This document shows positions 50,727 through 59,296 of a DNA stretch of 63,225 bases, piece after piece (positions within the stretch are counted from its first letter, which is position 1; each line of letters starts with the position of its first letter). The translations under genes and the position numbers were made by a program. Source of the DNA: Candidatus Fusicatenibacter intestinigallinarum (GTDB taxonomy: Bacteria > Bacillota > Clostridia > Lachnospirales > Lachnospiraceae); NCBI GenBank assembly GCA_019119555.1, contig DWWU01000037.1, forward strand, positions 1 through 63,225. Direction: 5' to 3'. The notes under the pieces are model-generated. The model had not been told where the DNA came from. It did not search any database and worked only from the letters and a program-made list of their open reading frames with translations.

Positions 50727-53351
50727 ATGCAATGGAAAAGTAGAATCGCGGCGCTGCTTGCGGGGATGCTGGCGATTGCGGGTTTTTCCCTGGCAAAGCC
50801 CGCAGAAGCGGCGGCCGGATTTGCGGATATCGGAACTGCGCCGGATACTTATGTGGTGGAAAAAGGATATGAAGTAGACGGAGATTATATTTTTACGCCT
50901 GAAGTAACGGAACAGACGCGGATGACATTTCATGGCACATGGGATAATACCTGGTGCTCCCGCGGACAGGCAAACACAGGGATAATAACAACCTATTGGC
51001 CGAAAGCGGATACCGCGGCATGGAGCAACACAAGAAGCGCCGTTCTGACAGACAAAAAGAAAGGAAATCTTTTTGTCTCGTTTGAAAATGTCGGAGAGTA
51101 CCTGGGAGAGCAGATCAATATGAGGCTGACTCTGAAAGACTGGTCTTACTTTGACAATCTGCCCTATGAGGATTATGCAAATGTCATTGTGACTACCGGC
51201 TATGGAGACGGATATCCGGTGGTTGACACGGTATGTCTGAAATCCATCACCGTTGAGTTCAGCTATTATAGACAGAACGGGGAAAGCTTTCCGGTCAGGG
51301 GACATTATACGATGAACGATCTGGATTACGGACAGGGCTTTCAGGTAATGGAAAACGGAAATACTGTCGGTCTGTACTGTACGCCGGATGCGGCGGCGAG
51401 GATGGGCTACGATGCCGGAAGCGGGATTATATGGTCGGAAAATACCGGCACAACGCCGGAGAATACCAACGGATGGGTGACCTACCTGTTTGACGGAGAT
51501 CGTGTGACCATGAAATGGTGGGATGGAACGACAAATCCGAAAACAGAACTGTACCAATATAAAGCTGCTGACGTATCCCGGTGGCCCGATCTGCCGGAAC
51601 GCCTCAAAACAAACATGTACCGGTATTATCAGGGAGCAAGCCGCACCTGGGTTTCACAGGATGTGAAGTCTGCCTGGAATTCTGCAGAGTTCGGATATTT
51701 TGCAGAGGCTGCGATCAAGTTTTCGCCAAAGGCAAATGTGGTCGTCACAAAAACCGATGGGGAAACAGGAGAAGCGCTGGCGGGAGCGGCTTTCACATGT
51801 TACGAATGGTCGGAAAGCGGATGGAAAGATATCGGCAGTCTGAGCTGGGACGCGGAGAAAAAATATTATCTGAAAACCGGGCTTGAGCGCACGTCCGCCA
51901 ACCAGGGAAAATTTAAGATAGTGGAAACCCGGAATCCGTCAGGTTACACCGGAACCTGGGAAAAAGAATTCACGATCATGGAGGAGGGGACCGTCACATT
52001 AAAATACGAAGCCGCCAACTCCCGCAAAACCGGAAAAATTACCATACGGAAATCAGACGCGGAAAACGGTGCGGCAGTTACAGGTGCGGTTTTCCAGATT
52101 ATTGCCGGGGACGATATCAGGACGGTCGGCGGAACTGTGCTGGCGAAGGCAGGCACAGTCGTTGAAACCCTGACCATAAATGATGGCACGGCGACTTCAA
52201 AGAATCTGGAATTTGGAAGCTACACGGTAAAAGAAACGGCTGCAGCTCCCGGGTATGTATGTACCGGACAGAGTCAGGCCGTGACTTTGAGTGACAGCCA
52301 GACAGAGGTAACGGTAGAGTTCAAGAACACACCGAATCAGCTGGTTCTGCGGAAGGTCAGCAAAAACGACGGAAGTGTCCTGGAGGGTGTGAAATTTAAA
52401 CTCTGGCTGAAAACGGACGGGGAAGAAAAGGCTGCTGTTTACAGAACGGACCAGAACGGCGAGATTACCCTCCGGAGACTCGCGGCCGGAACATACTGTT
52501 ACCGGGAGACCAGACCGCCGGAGGGATATCTTCCCGACGATACGGTACGGGAATTTACCGTAGGCGCCGATGGCAAAATCAACGGTCAGGGGGCTGTTGT
52601 ACTTACTGTTGAGAATGATTACATCAAGCTGGAACTCTCAAAGGTGGATGCGTCGACAGGCGCTTATGTGCCCGGAGCGAAAATGGCATTGTATCAGGGG
52701 AACACGAAAACAGCCTCCTGGACGTCCGGAACGTCCGCGTACCGTATTGATAAGATTGCACCTGGGGAATATACGCTTGTAGAAGAGGCTGCGCCGGATG
52801 GCTACCAGCAGGCAGAGCCTGTTGCCTTTACGGTGGAGAACACGTCTGAGGTGCAGAAAATTATTATGAAAGATCTGAAGTATACAGACCTGACAGTAGT
52901 GAAAAAAATCAGAACGGATGAAATTACCTGGGCCCATGGGAATCCTACGTTTCTCTTCACCGTGGAAGGAAAGGATCTTTCCGGTGAGAACCACAGATAT
53001 CAGAAATTCGTTACCTTTACGGAAGAAGAGGTAACGAAAAACGCCGGTGAAGAAGAATATGCGGAAGCGTCTGTGACATTCCGGAATATCCCGATGGGAT
53101 CGGCGTACGAGGTATCAGAGCTTCAGACCCTGCGCTACGGTCTGACTGCAGTGACCGGGACAGACAATGTGACTATTGAGAAGCTGTCAGAGCCGCAATA
53201 CGGGCAAGCGCCGTCTGAGAGTTTCCGTGTGTCTGCAGATCTGGAACAGAGACCGACCGGAACCTCTGTCACATTTGAGAACAGAAAGTACCGCTGGGAT
53301 GATTATTCTCACAGCAGCATCGTTGAGAATATAATTCCAATAAAAAAATAA
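50727..53351 (+). CDS. Large secreted SpaA-domain surface protein
   Basis: The 874-residue protein has a signal peptide ending near AKPAEAAAG, an unidentified N-terminal domain (residues about 30-330) and a series of SpaA/CnaB-like domains. These start with VVVTKTDGETGEALAGAAF (about residue 337), KITIRKSDAENGAAVTGAVF (437), LVLRKVSKNDGSVLEGVKF (539) and LELSKVDASTGAYVPGAKM (635), and a last domain begins LTVVKKIRTDE (722). Lys and Asn/Glu positions suit isopeptide bonds. It lacks an LPxTG-type motif and membrane tail: the end is YSHSSIVENIIPIKK. It could be attached by another protein or released. GGAGGAGG precedes the ATG. Confidence 0.86.
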   Translation: MQWKSRIAALLAGMLAIAGFSLAKPAEAAAGFADIGTAPDTYVVEKGYEVDGDYIFTPEVTEQTRMTFHGTWDNTWCSRGQANTGIITTYWPKADTAAWSNTRSAVLTDKKKGNLFVSFENVGEYLGEQINMRLTLKDWSYFDNLPYEDYANVIVTTGYGDGYPVVDTVCLKSITVEFSYYRQNGESFPVRGHYTMNDLDYGQGFQVMENGNTVGLYCTPDAAARMGYDAGSGIIWSENTGTTPENTNGWVTYLFDGDRVTMKWWDGTTNPKTELYQYKAADVSRWPDLPERLKTNMYRYYQGASRTWVSQDVKSAWNSAEFGYFAEAAIKFSPKANVVVTKTDGETGEALAGAAFTCYEWSESGWKDIGSLSWDAEKKYYLKTGLERTSANQGKFKIVETRNPSGYTGTWEKEFTIMEEGTVTLKYEAANSRKTGKITIRKSDAENGAAVTGAVFQIIAGDDIRTVGGTVLAKAGTVVETLTINDGTATSKNLEFGSYTVKETAAAPGYVCTGQSQAVTLSDSQTEVTVEFKNTPNQLVLRKVSKNDGSVLEGVKFKLWLKTDGEEKAAVYRTDQNGEITLRRLAAGTYCYRETRPPEGYLPDDTVREFTVGADGKINGQGAVVLTVENDYIKLELSKVDASTGAYVPGAKMALYQGNTKTASWTSGTSAYRIDKIAPGEYTLVEEAAPDGYQQAEPVAFTVENTSEVQKIIMKDLKYTDLTVVKKIRTDEITWAHGNPTFLFTVEGKDLSGENHRYQKFVTFTEEEVTKNAGEEEYAEASVTFRNIPMGSAYEVSELQTLRYGLTAVTGTDNVTIEKLSEPQYGQAPSESFRVSADLEQRPTGTSVTFENRKYRWDDYSHSSIVENIIPIKK

Positions 53352-53353
53352 TT

Positions 53354-53415
53354 GTTACGGTTCAATCAGGTCTGTGCATTTACTGCACAGACCGTATGAA
53401 ACCGCAGAGCCTGTG
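53354..53415 (+). repeat. Dispersed repeat family C, full copy
   Basis: TTCAATCAGGTCTGTGCA, TTTAC, TGCACAGACCGTATGAAAC, then GCAGAGCCTGTG. GGTCTGTGCA and TGCACAGACC form a perfect 10-bp stem. The copy begins two bases after the SpaA-protein stop. Confidence 0.8.
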
Positions 53416-53450
53416 TTCAGCCTTCCGCCGGTTGAGCGGATATATTCTGT

Positions 53451-53501
53451 AAGCGCTCTGCTGCGTCATTGTTTGACACGGCAGAGCGCTTCCTGTATAA
53501 T
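53451..53501 (+). promoter_or_regulatory. Consensus promoter inside an 11-bp inverted repeat
   Basis: TTGACA at 53473-53478 and TATAAT at 53496-53501 are perfect hexamers 17 bp apart. AAGCGCTCTGC (53451-53461) and GCAGAGCGCTT (53481-53491) are perfect inverted arms that flank the -35, so a repressor or DNA structure could control it. The MutS-like gene starts 177 bp downstream. Confidence 0.75.
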
Positions 53502-53677
53502 TCAGATATCGCCGCCGTACAGTTCTCGCCGTCCGTCTCTGCGTGTTCTGTATTGTGCCGGTTTCAGTGCGTGTCTGAGAAATCATTCCCGCAATCCGCA
53601 GGAAAAACAGAAAGTGGAAGTCAGCCAACAGGTTTTAGAACTTCGTTGATGTCCTTCACGGAAAGGCAGTGAGAAGA

Positions 53678-55366
53678 ATGGAAGAGCAGTATTTGTGGAC
53701 AATCGTCTGTGCGGTATTTGTGGTGATTCTGGTGGGAATTGCAGTGCGTGACAGGATACAGAGCAGGAAGCGCCAGATAACAAAGCTTCGTCAGCGATGG
53801 GGGAAGGTGCCGGAGCAGGAATATACGTCGGAAGAACTGAAAAGTATTTCGCATTATGCCGCGAACCATCAGAACGGGCGGTTTATGATCGACGATATCA
53901 CGTGGAATGATCTCGATCTGGAACGGATATTTCTGCTGCTGAATAACACCTGTTCCTCCTGCGGGGAGGAGTATCTCTATGCGGTTCTGCGTCTTCCGGA
54001 GTTTCGGGAAGAGACGCTGCTGGAAAGGGAACGTCTGATTGAATTTTTCCGGGGGCATCAGACAGAGAGGGAGATGGTTCAGCGGGGCCTTCTCCAGGTG
54101 GGAAAAATCAGTGGCCTCTCAATTTCAGACTATATTAAAGCCCTCTCGGAGATTCCGGTGCGGAGCAGGGCAAAGTACTTCGCATGCTTTCTGCTGGCCG
54201 TCGCCAGTATTGTGTGTTTGCTGGTGAAGCCGGCGGTGGGAGTGAGCCTTCTTGTGGCTGCGGTTATTGTCAATATTTCCATGCATACGATGGAAGCCAA
54301 TAAGATTGAAGTGTATCTGAAATGCCTGATGTGTCTGATCCGTGTGCTTCACGCATCGGAGAAGCTGGGAAAAGAGAAAATTCCGGAACTGGAGGAATAC
54401 CTGAGCCGTCTCAGGACAAATGAAAGAAAACTGCACAGTGTCAGAAAAAAATCTGTGACTCTGGTGTCAGCAAAAGGTACGGAGGGAGATATCGCGGGCG
54501 TTCTGTATTCGTATATCAATTCTTTCTTCATGCTTGACTTTATTCAGTTTTATTCTATCCTTCGGGTTCTCCGGCAGAATCAGCAGGAGCTGGAAACGTT
54601 GACGGAAACGTTGGGAATTCTGGACACGATGATCGCAGTCGCATCATACAGGGAATACCTTCCCTATTACTGTATTCCGAAGTTCTCGGATCAGAAGCAT
54701 GCGGCGTTTATGGATGTGGAAAATCTTTATCATCCGCTGATCGCCAACCCGGTGGCCAACAGCATCCGGGCGGACGGAGGTATCCTTGTCACTGGCTCCA
54801 ATGCTTCGGGAAAATCCACGTTCCTGAAAAATGTAGCGGTCAACATGATTCTCGCCCAGTCCATTCACACCAGTCTGTCCAGCAATTACCGCGCATCCAT
54901 GTGCAAGGTCATGACGTCCATGGCATTGCGGGATGATCTGCAGAGCGGAGAAAGCTACTATATTGTGGAGATCCGGTCGCTGAAACGGATTCTGGAAGAG
55001 ACCGGGAAGGACGTTCCGGTTCTGTGTATTGTGGACGAGGTTCTGCGGGGAACGAATACGGTGGAAAGGATTGCCGCTTCCTCCCAGGTTCTGGCTTATC
55101 TCAGGCGGCCCAGCGTAATCTGCTTTGCGGCGACACATGATATTGAGCTATCGTATATTCTGGATCGGATGTATACCAACTATCATTTTGAGGAAGAAAT
55201 TACGGAGCATGATGTGAGATTCAATTATCTCCTGAAAGCGGGAAGAGCAACCAGCCGCAATGCAATTGCACTGCTTGAGTTGATCGGCTATGACAAAGGC
55301 ATTGTGCAGGCGGCCCGAGCATCCGCAGAGCAGTTTGAAAAGACAGGCATCTGGAAAGAACTCTGA
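53678..55366 (+). CDS. Membrane-anchored MutS-like ATPase
   Basis: The 562-residue protein has an N-terminal helix (LWTIVCAVFVVILVGIAV), two further helices near residues 168-207 and a C-terminal MutS-type ATPase. The ATPase has Walker A TGSNASGKSTF near residue 372, Walker B VLCIVDEVLRGT near residue 447 and the signature region TVERIAASSQV. It lacks the MutS mismatch-reading domain and clamp of usual length. It belongs to the membrane MutS-like group of Firmicutes whose role is not known. ATG 53678 is used; GTG 53669 is an alternative. Confidence 0.82.
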   Translation: MEEQYLWTIVCAVFVVILVGIAVRDRIQSRKRQITKLRQRWGKVPEQEYTSEELKSISHYAANHQNGRFMIDDITWNDLDLERIFLLLNNTCSSCGEEYLYAVLRLPEFREETLLERERLIEFFRGHQTEREMVQRGLLQVGKISGLSISDYIKALSEIPVRSRAKYFACFLLAVASIVCLLVKPAVGVSLLVAAVIVNISMHTMEANKIEVYLKCLMCLIRVLHASEKLGKEKIPELEEYLSRLRTNERKLHSVRKKSVTLVSAKGTEGDIAGVLYSYINSFFMLDFIQFYSILRVLRQNQQELETLTETLGILDTMIAVASYREYLPYYCIPKFSDQKHAAFMDVENLYHPLIANPVANSIRADGGILVTGSNASGKSTFLKNVAVNMILAQSIHTSLSSNYRASMCKVMTSMALRDDLQSGESYYIVEIRSLKRILEETGKDVPVLCIVDEVLRGTNTVERIAASSQVLAYLRRPSVICFAATHDIELSYILDRMYTNYHFEEEITEHDVRFNYLLKAGRATSRNAIALLELIGYDKGIVQAARASAEQFEKTGIWKEL

Positions 55367-55515
55367 TAACCGGTCTGTTTTTCATGCCTGGTATTTTCTG
55401 ATGGCAGACCACAGAAAAAGGCGGAGACCTGGAACAGTGCGCTGGAATGAACTGTTGCAAAAAGACGACTTAGTTAGATATTTAACATTTTTTGAAAAAA
55501 AATAACCGATTTTTA

Positions 55516-55543
55516 TTGATTTAATTCATTTAATATGTATAAT
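55516..55543 (+). promoter_or_regulatory. pckA promoter
   Basis: TTGATT (55516-55521) and TATAAT (55538-55543) are 16 bp apart. Confidence 0.7.
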
Positions 55544-55580
55544 TAGTAATAGGACGAACGAGAGGCTTCGTTTTCCGGCC

Positions 55581-55622
55581 AATATAATACTGTCTGCGTC
55601 ATGCGGGCAGTTATTATATATT
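55581..55622 (+). promoter_or_regulatory. Stem-loop in the pckA 5' UTR
   Basis: AATATAATACTGTCTGC pairs with GCGGGCAGTTATTATATATT around GTCAT, with one bulge and one G-T pair. It lies between the promoter and the start codon and may stabilise the mRNA; no T-run follows, so it is not a terminator. Confidence 0.45.
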
Positions 55623-55651
55623 AATTTTAAAGAAAAGAGGTTAAATGCGAG

Positions 55652-57262
55652 ATGGCAGAAATCAATTTAAGCAAGTATGGCATCACAGGGACCACAGAGA
55701 TTGTGTACAATCCTTCCTATGAACTCTTATTTGAAGAAGAAACCAAACCGGAACTGGAAGGATATGAAAAAGGTCAGGTCAGCGAGCTCGGTGCAGTAAA
55801 TGTTATGACCGGCGAGTACACAGGACGTTCTCCGAAAGATAAATTCATCGTAGTAGATGAGAACTCCAAAGATACCGTATGGTGGACTTCTGACGAGTAT
55901 AAGAACGATAACCATCCGGCTACTCAGGAAGCATGGAACGCGGTAAAAGACATCGCTCTGAAAGAACTGTCCAACAAGAGACTGTTCGTTGTAGATGCTT
56001 TCTGCGGCGCGAACAAAGACACTCGTATGGCAATCCGTTTCATCGTGGAAGTTGCATGGCAGGCTCACTTTGTTAAGAACATGTTCATCCAGCCGACAGA
56101 TGAAGAACTGGAAAACTTTGAGCCTGATTTCATCGTATACAATGCTTCCAAGGCAAAAGTTGAGAACTACAAAGAGCTGGGTCTGAATTCTGAGACAGCA
56201 GTTATGTTCAATATCACAAGCCGTGAGCAGGTTATCGTTAACACATGGTACGGCGGAGAGATGAAGAAAGGTATGTTCTCCATGATGAACTACTATCTGC
56301 CGCTGAAGGGCATCGCTTCCATGCACTGCTCCGCAAACACCGATATGAACGGTGAGAACACAGCAATCTTCTTCGGACTGTCCGGAACCGGAAAGACCAC
56401 CCTGTCCACAGACCCGAAACGTCTTCTGATCGGTGATGACGAGCACGGCTGGGATGACAACGGAGTATTCAACTTCGAGGGCGGTTGCTATGCAAAGGTT
56501 ATCAACCTGGACAAGGATTCCGAGCCGGATATTTACAATGCAATCAAGAGAAACGCTCTGCTTGAGAACGTAACTCTGGATGCAGACGGAAAGATCGATT
56601 TCAACGATAAGAGCGTGACAGAGAATACCCGTGTATCTTATCCGATCGATCACATTCAGAATATTGTTCGCCCGGTATCTTCCGCACCGGCTGCAAAGGA
56701 AGTAATCTTCCTGTCCGCAGACGCGTTCGGCGTACTGCCGCCGGTATCTATTCTGACTCCGGAGCAGACACAGTACTACTTCCTGTCCGGATTCACAGCA
56801 AAACTGGCTGGTACCGAGCGTGGAATCACCGAGCCGACTCCGACCTTCTCTGCATGCTTCGGACAGGCATTCCTGGAACTGCATCCGACCAAATATGCTG
56901 AGGAACTGGTTAAGAGAATGGAGCAGAGCGGAGCGAAAGCTTATCTGGTAAATACAGGATGGAATGGAACCGGAAAACGTATCTCCATTCGCGACACCCG
57001 TGGCATCATCGATGCAATCCTGAACGGTGACATCCTGAATGCTCCGACCAAGAAGATTCCGTACTTCAACATTGAAGTTCCGACAGAGCTTCCGGGCGTA
57101 GCTACCGAGATCCTGGATCCGCGCGACACTTATGCAGACGCTTCCGAGTGGGAGACAAAAGCAAAAGATCTGGCTCAGAGATTCATCAACAACTTCAAGA
57201 AATATGAAGGAAATGAGGCAGGAAAAGCTCTGGTATCTGCAGGTCCGCAGGTGGAAGAGTAA
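55652..57262 (+). CDS. pckA: Phosphoenolpyruvate carboxykinase (ATP)
   Basis: The 536-residue enzyme interconverts oxaloacetate plus ATP with [15 protein letters not shown] near residue 52 is the oxaloacetate site, [14 protein letters not shown] near residue 240 is the kinase-1a loop, and [13 protein letters not shown] is near residue 274. In anaerobes it often runs toward oxaloacetate, fixing CO2 and saving ATP. Codon use is that of a highly expressed gene. AGAGG precedes the ATG. Confidence 0.97.
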   Translation: MAEINLSKYGITGTTEIVYNPSYELLFEEETKPELEGYEKGQVSELGAVNVMTGEYTGRSPKDKFIVVDENSKDTVWWTSDEYKNDNHPATQEAWNAVKDIALKELSNKRLFVVDAFCGANKDTRMAIRFIVEVAWQAHFVKNMFIQPTDEELENFEPDFIVYNASKAKVENYKELGLNSETAVMFNITSREQVIVNTWYGGEMKKGMFSMMNYYLPLKGIASMHCSANTDMNGENTAIFFGLSGTGKTTLSTDPKRLLIGDDEHGWDDNGVFNFEGGCYAKVINLDKDSEPDIYNAIKRNALLENVTLDADGKIDFNDKSVTENTRVSYPIDHIQNIVRPVSSAPAAKEVIFLSADAFGVLPPVSILTPEQTQYYFLSGFTAKLAGTERGITEPTPTFSACFGQAFLELHPTKYAEELVKRMEQSGAKAYLVNTGWNGTGKRISIRDTRGIIDAILNGDILNAPTKKIPYFNIEVPTELPGVATEILDPRDTYADASEWETKAKDLAQRFINNFKKYEGNEAGKALVSAGPQVEE

Positions 57263-57287
57263 TCCATCCCGTAATTTAATATGATCT

Positions 57288-57340
57288 AAAAAGCGGCCGT
57301 CCCGCCGGTACATGATGACTGGCGGGGCGGCCGTTTTTCT
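57288..57340. terminator. Bidirectional terminator between pckA and the phosphatase gene
   Basis: CGGCCGTCCCGCC (57294-57306) pairs with GGCGGGGCGGCCG (57321-57333). TTTTT follows on the plus strand and AAAAA precedes it, so it works for both converging genes. Confidence 0.88.
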
Positions 57341-57372
57341 GCAGCAGGTGCGCCTGGCGGAAACTTCTTTTA

Positions 57373-57828
57373 TCATTCCCCGAGATGCCGCAGCAATCCC
57401 TCCAGACCCTCCATGATATCCCGGTATGTGGTCTCAAAATCACCGGTATACCAGGGATCCGCGATATCTCTGGGATGATCGGAAAAATCCAGAAGACGGG
57501 CGATTTTCTCCTCGTCCTGAGCATTTCTGGCAAAGCGTTTCATGTTCCTTATATTCCAGCTGTCCATGCCCAGAAGATAGTCATACTCGTCAAAATCCCG
57601 GGAAGTCATTCTGCGTGCGTGCTTACCCTGGCAGGAGATGCCGAGACTTGCCAGCTTTTTCCGGGTGCCGGGATGCGGCGGATTTCCGATTTCTTCATTG
57701 CTGGTGGCAGCGGAGGCGATCAGGAACCGGTCAGCGATTCCTCTGTTTTTTACCATGTCTTTGAATAAGAATTCTGCCATGGGGGAACGGCAGATGTTGC
57801 CGTGGCAGATGAAAAGTATTTTTATCAT
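57373..57828 (-). CDS. Low-molecular-weight protein tyrosine phosphatase
   Basis: The 151-residue protein has the active-site loop LFICHGNICRSPMAEF at residues 5-20 (Cys-x5-Arg-Ser) and the general acid Asp in IADPWYTG near residue 124. The length is normal. A role in dephosphorylating tyrosine residues, for example of polysaccharide-assembly kinases, is typical of the family; none is adjacent here. Confidence 0.93.
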   Translation of the reverse strand: MIKILFICHGNICRSPMAEFLFKDMVKNRGIADRFLIASAATSNEEIGNPPHPGTRKKLASLGISCQGKHARRMTSRDFDEYDYLLGMDSWNIRNMKRFARNAQDEEKIARLLDFSDHPRDIADPWYTGDFETTYRDIMEGLEGLLRHLGE

Positions 57829-57903
57829 GTTTGCATTTCTCCTTAATATGTTGTTTTTCCCTTATCTTATTTTTAAAACACTTTGAGATGGTCTGCATTG
57901 CAT

Positions 57904-58677
57904 TCATTCATCCACTTTCACCTTAAAACCGCCTTTGCTCCACAGCCACAGAGGAGTATGAATATCTATTGGACATCTCTCCGTGTTCTTAAACACTTCT
58001 TCCCATAGCGGGCCTACTTTCTCTCGTATAGCAGGCTTTTCTGCTTCCTCATGTGTAATCAGCCCCAATTTTTCACTTGCCTGTATCACATGTGTGTCTG
58101 GTGCAACTGTAATGTACTGTCTGTCTTCCAACTTTGCATCTGTATATTGGCTCATCACATATAGCCAATAATTCAAAATCTTAGTACCAGATAAATATGG
58201 GAATTCCTTTTTGTTTTTTAGAATATACTCCTTGATCTTTTTGACGGAATTATCATTATCCCAAAACAGCTTTCTGACATCCCCCTGAAATTTGTCCATA
58301 AATGTGTTGCACAACCTCGCCCATATCTCTATATGTTTATTGGGCTGAAGTGCCACCTTATGCCTTAACAGTTTAGTGCGTAATTCTTCTTGTTTCATTT
58401 TTACAACGCATTCTGGTGAAAATATGTCGTGCGTTTCAGCGTCAAGATATGCAGCTTTTGCCGCTTCCCAAAGTTTATATGAATTTCTTTGGTAATTTAA
58501 AGCCATTGGTAAGGTAAAATATAAATAGTTTTCCTTCGTATCTTTCTCTAACCCAGGGTTTGCATCCTCTGGCATAATTTTTCCGCCAAGACTCCCGTCA
58601 TGGTAAAGCTGCAGAAGATCTTCTGCGTTTTTTAAAATCCTTCTTTTCTTTTCGGGACTAAGTGTTATTTCTTCCAT
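57904..58677 (-). CDS. HhH-GPD superfamily DNA glycosylase-like protein (divergent)
   Basis: The 257-residue protein is AT-rich and not familiar as a named family. FPYLSGTKILNYWL followed by VAPDTHVIQASEKLGL resembles the helix-hairpin-helix plus catalytic Asp of endonuclease III-type glycosylases, with Lys aligned to the lyase Lys and Asp to the GPD Asp, but with a longer gap (about 27 residues) between them. No FeS Cys loop is present. It is the last of a leftward block with a deaminase-like gene. Function as base-excision enzyme is inferred only from these motifs. Confidence 0.5.
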   Translation of the reverse strand: MEEITLSPEKKRRILKNAEDLLQLYHDGSLGGKIMPEDANPGLEKDTKENYLYFTLPMALNYQRNSYKLWEAAKAAYLDAETHDIFSPECVVKMKQEELRTKLLRHKVALQPNKHIEIWARLCNTFMDKFQGDVRKLFWDNDNSVKKIKEYILKNKKEFPYLSGTKILNYWLYVMSQYTDAKLEDRQYITVAPDTHVIQASEKLGLITHEEAEKPAIREKVGPLWEEVFKNTERCPIDIHTPLWLWSKGGFKVKVDE

Positions 58678-58843
58678 TTTTCAGTATCCTTTTTTTCTTT
58701 GAATGATCGCTGTTATAATAATTAGGTCATAAACCTACATGTTTGAGCCATATCCACCACACGCAACATTTTCTGAGCATAAGCAGCATGCAAGGCCGTA
58801 ACAGTTCTTCTTCCAACCAGCCCATCGGATTCTGCTGTTTTTC

Positions 58844-59236
58844 TTATATCCACCATTCCGGGGTAATATCTCCCAGCGTAACAACTTTTTCTTTTTCGTA
58901 ATCCAGCATAATTTCAATGGAACGATAACTGTCGGGCATAAGCTGTGTCATAAATTCCCGGCAGGCGCCGCAGGGCGGGATAACTTTTCCGTTCCGGTCA
59001 ACAGCTATAAGGCGGCGAATATCGTTCTCGCCATTTGTAATCATATGAAACATGGCATTGCGCTCAGCACACACACCCAGTGTACAGGCGGTGTCAATAC
59101 AGACGCCAACATAAATGTTTCCCGAAACAGATTCAACCGCAGCGGCAACACCGCCTGCCTCGATGATACGAGACACTTCACGGGGATTGATTACTTTCAT
59201 CGCTGCATTGTACAGCTCTTTCCAAATGTGATCCAT
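58844..59236 (-). CDS. Cytidine deaminase-like protein
   Basis: The 130-residue protein has the zinc-site motifs GVCAERNAMFHMI (C-A-E) near residue 53 and PPCGACREFM near residue 86, as in cytidine and blasticidin-S deaminases. ATG 59236 follows GGAGAAGGA; the frame extends to 59284 without family likeness. The substrate is unknown. It is adjacent to an efflux gene, so a detoxifying role is possible. Confidence 0.87.
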   Translation of the reverse strand: MDHIWKELYNAAMKVINPREVSRIIEAGGVAAAVESVSGNIYVGVCIDTACTLGVCAERNAMFHMITNGENDIRRLIAVDRNGKVIPPCGACREFMTQLMPDSYRSIEIMLDYEKEKVVTLGDITPEWWI

Positions 59237-59296
59237 AATATTTCCTTCTCCTTTCCTGTCGCCCTCTGATTTACCCGCCGACAAAGACAGAAGGGG

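Noticed and set aside
55727-57376. A 549-codon open frame antisense to pckA
   Set aside because: pckA is unmistakable on the other strand; the antisense frame is a by-product of its codon bias.
58735-58917. A 60-codon minus-strand frame with several Cys residues
   Set aside because: It overlaps the end of the deaminase-like gene in another frame and has no ribosome site.
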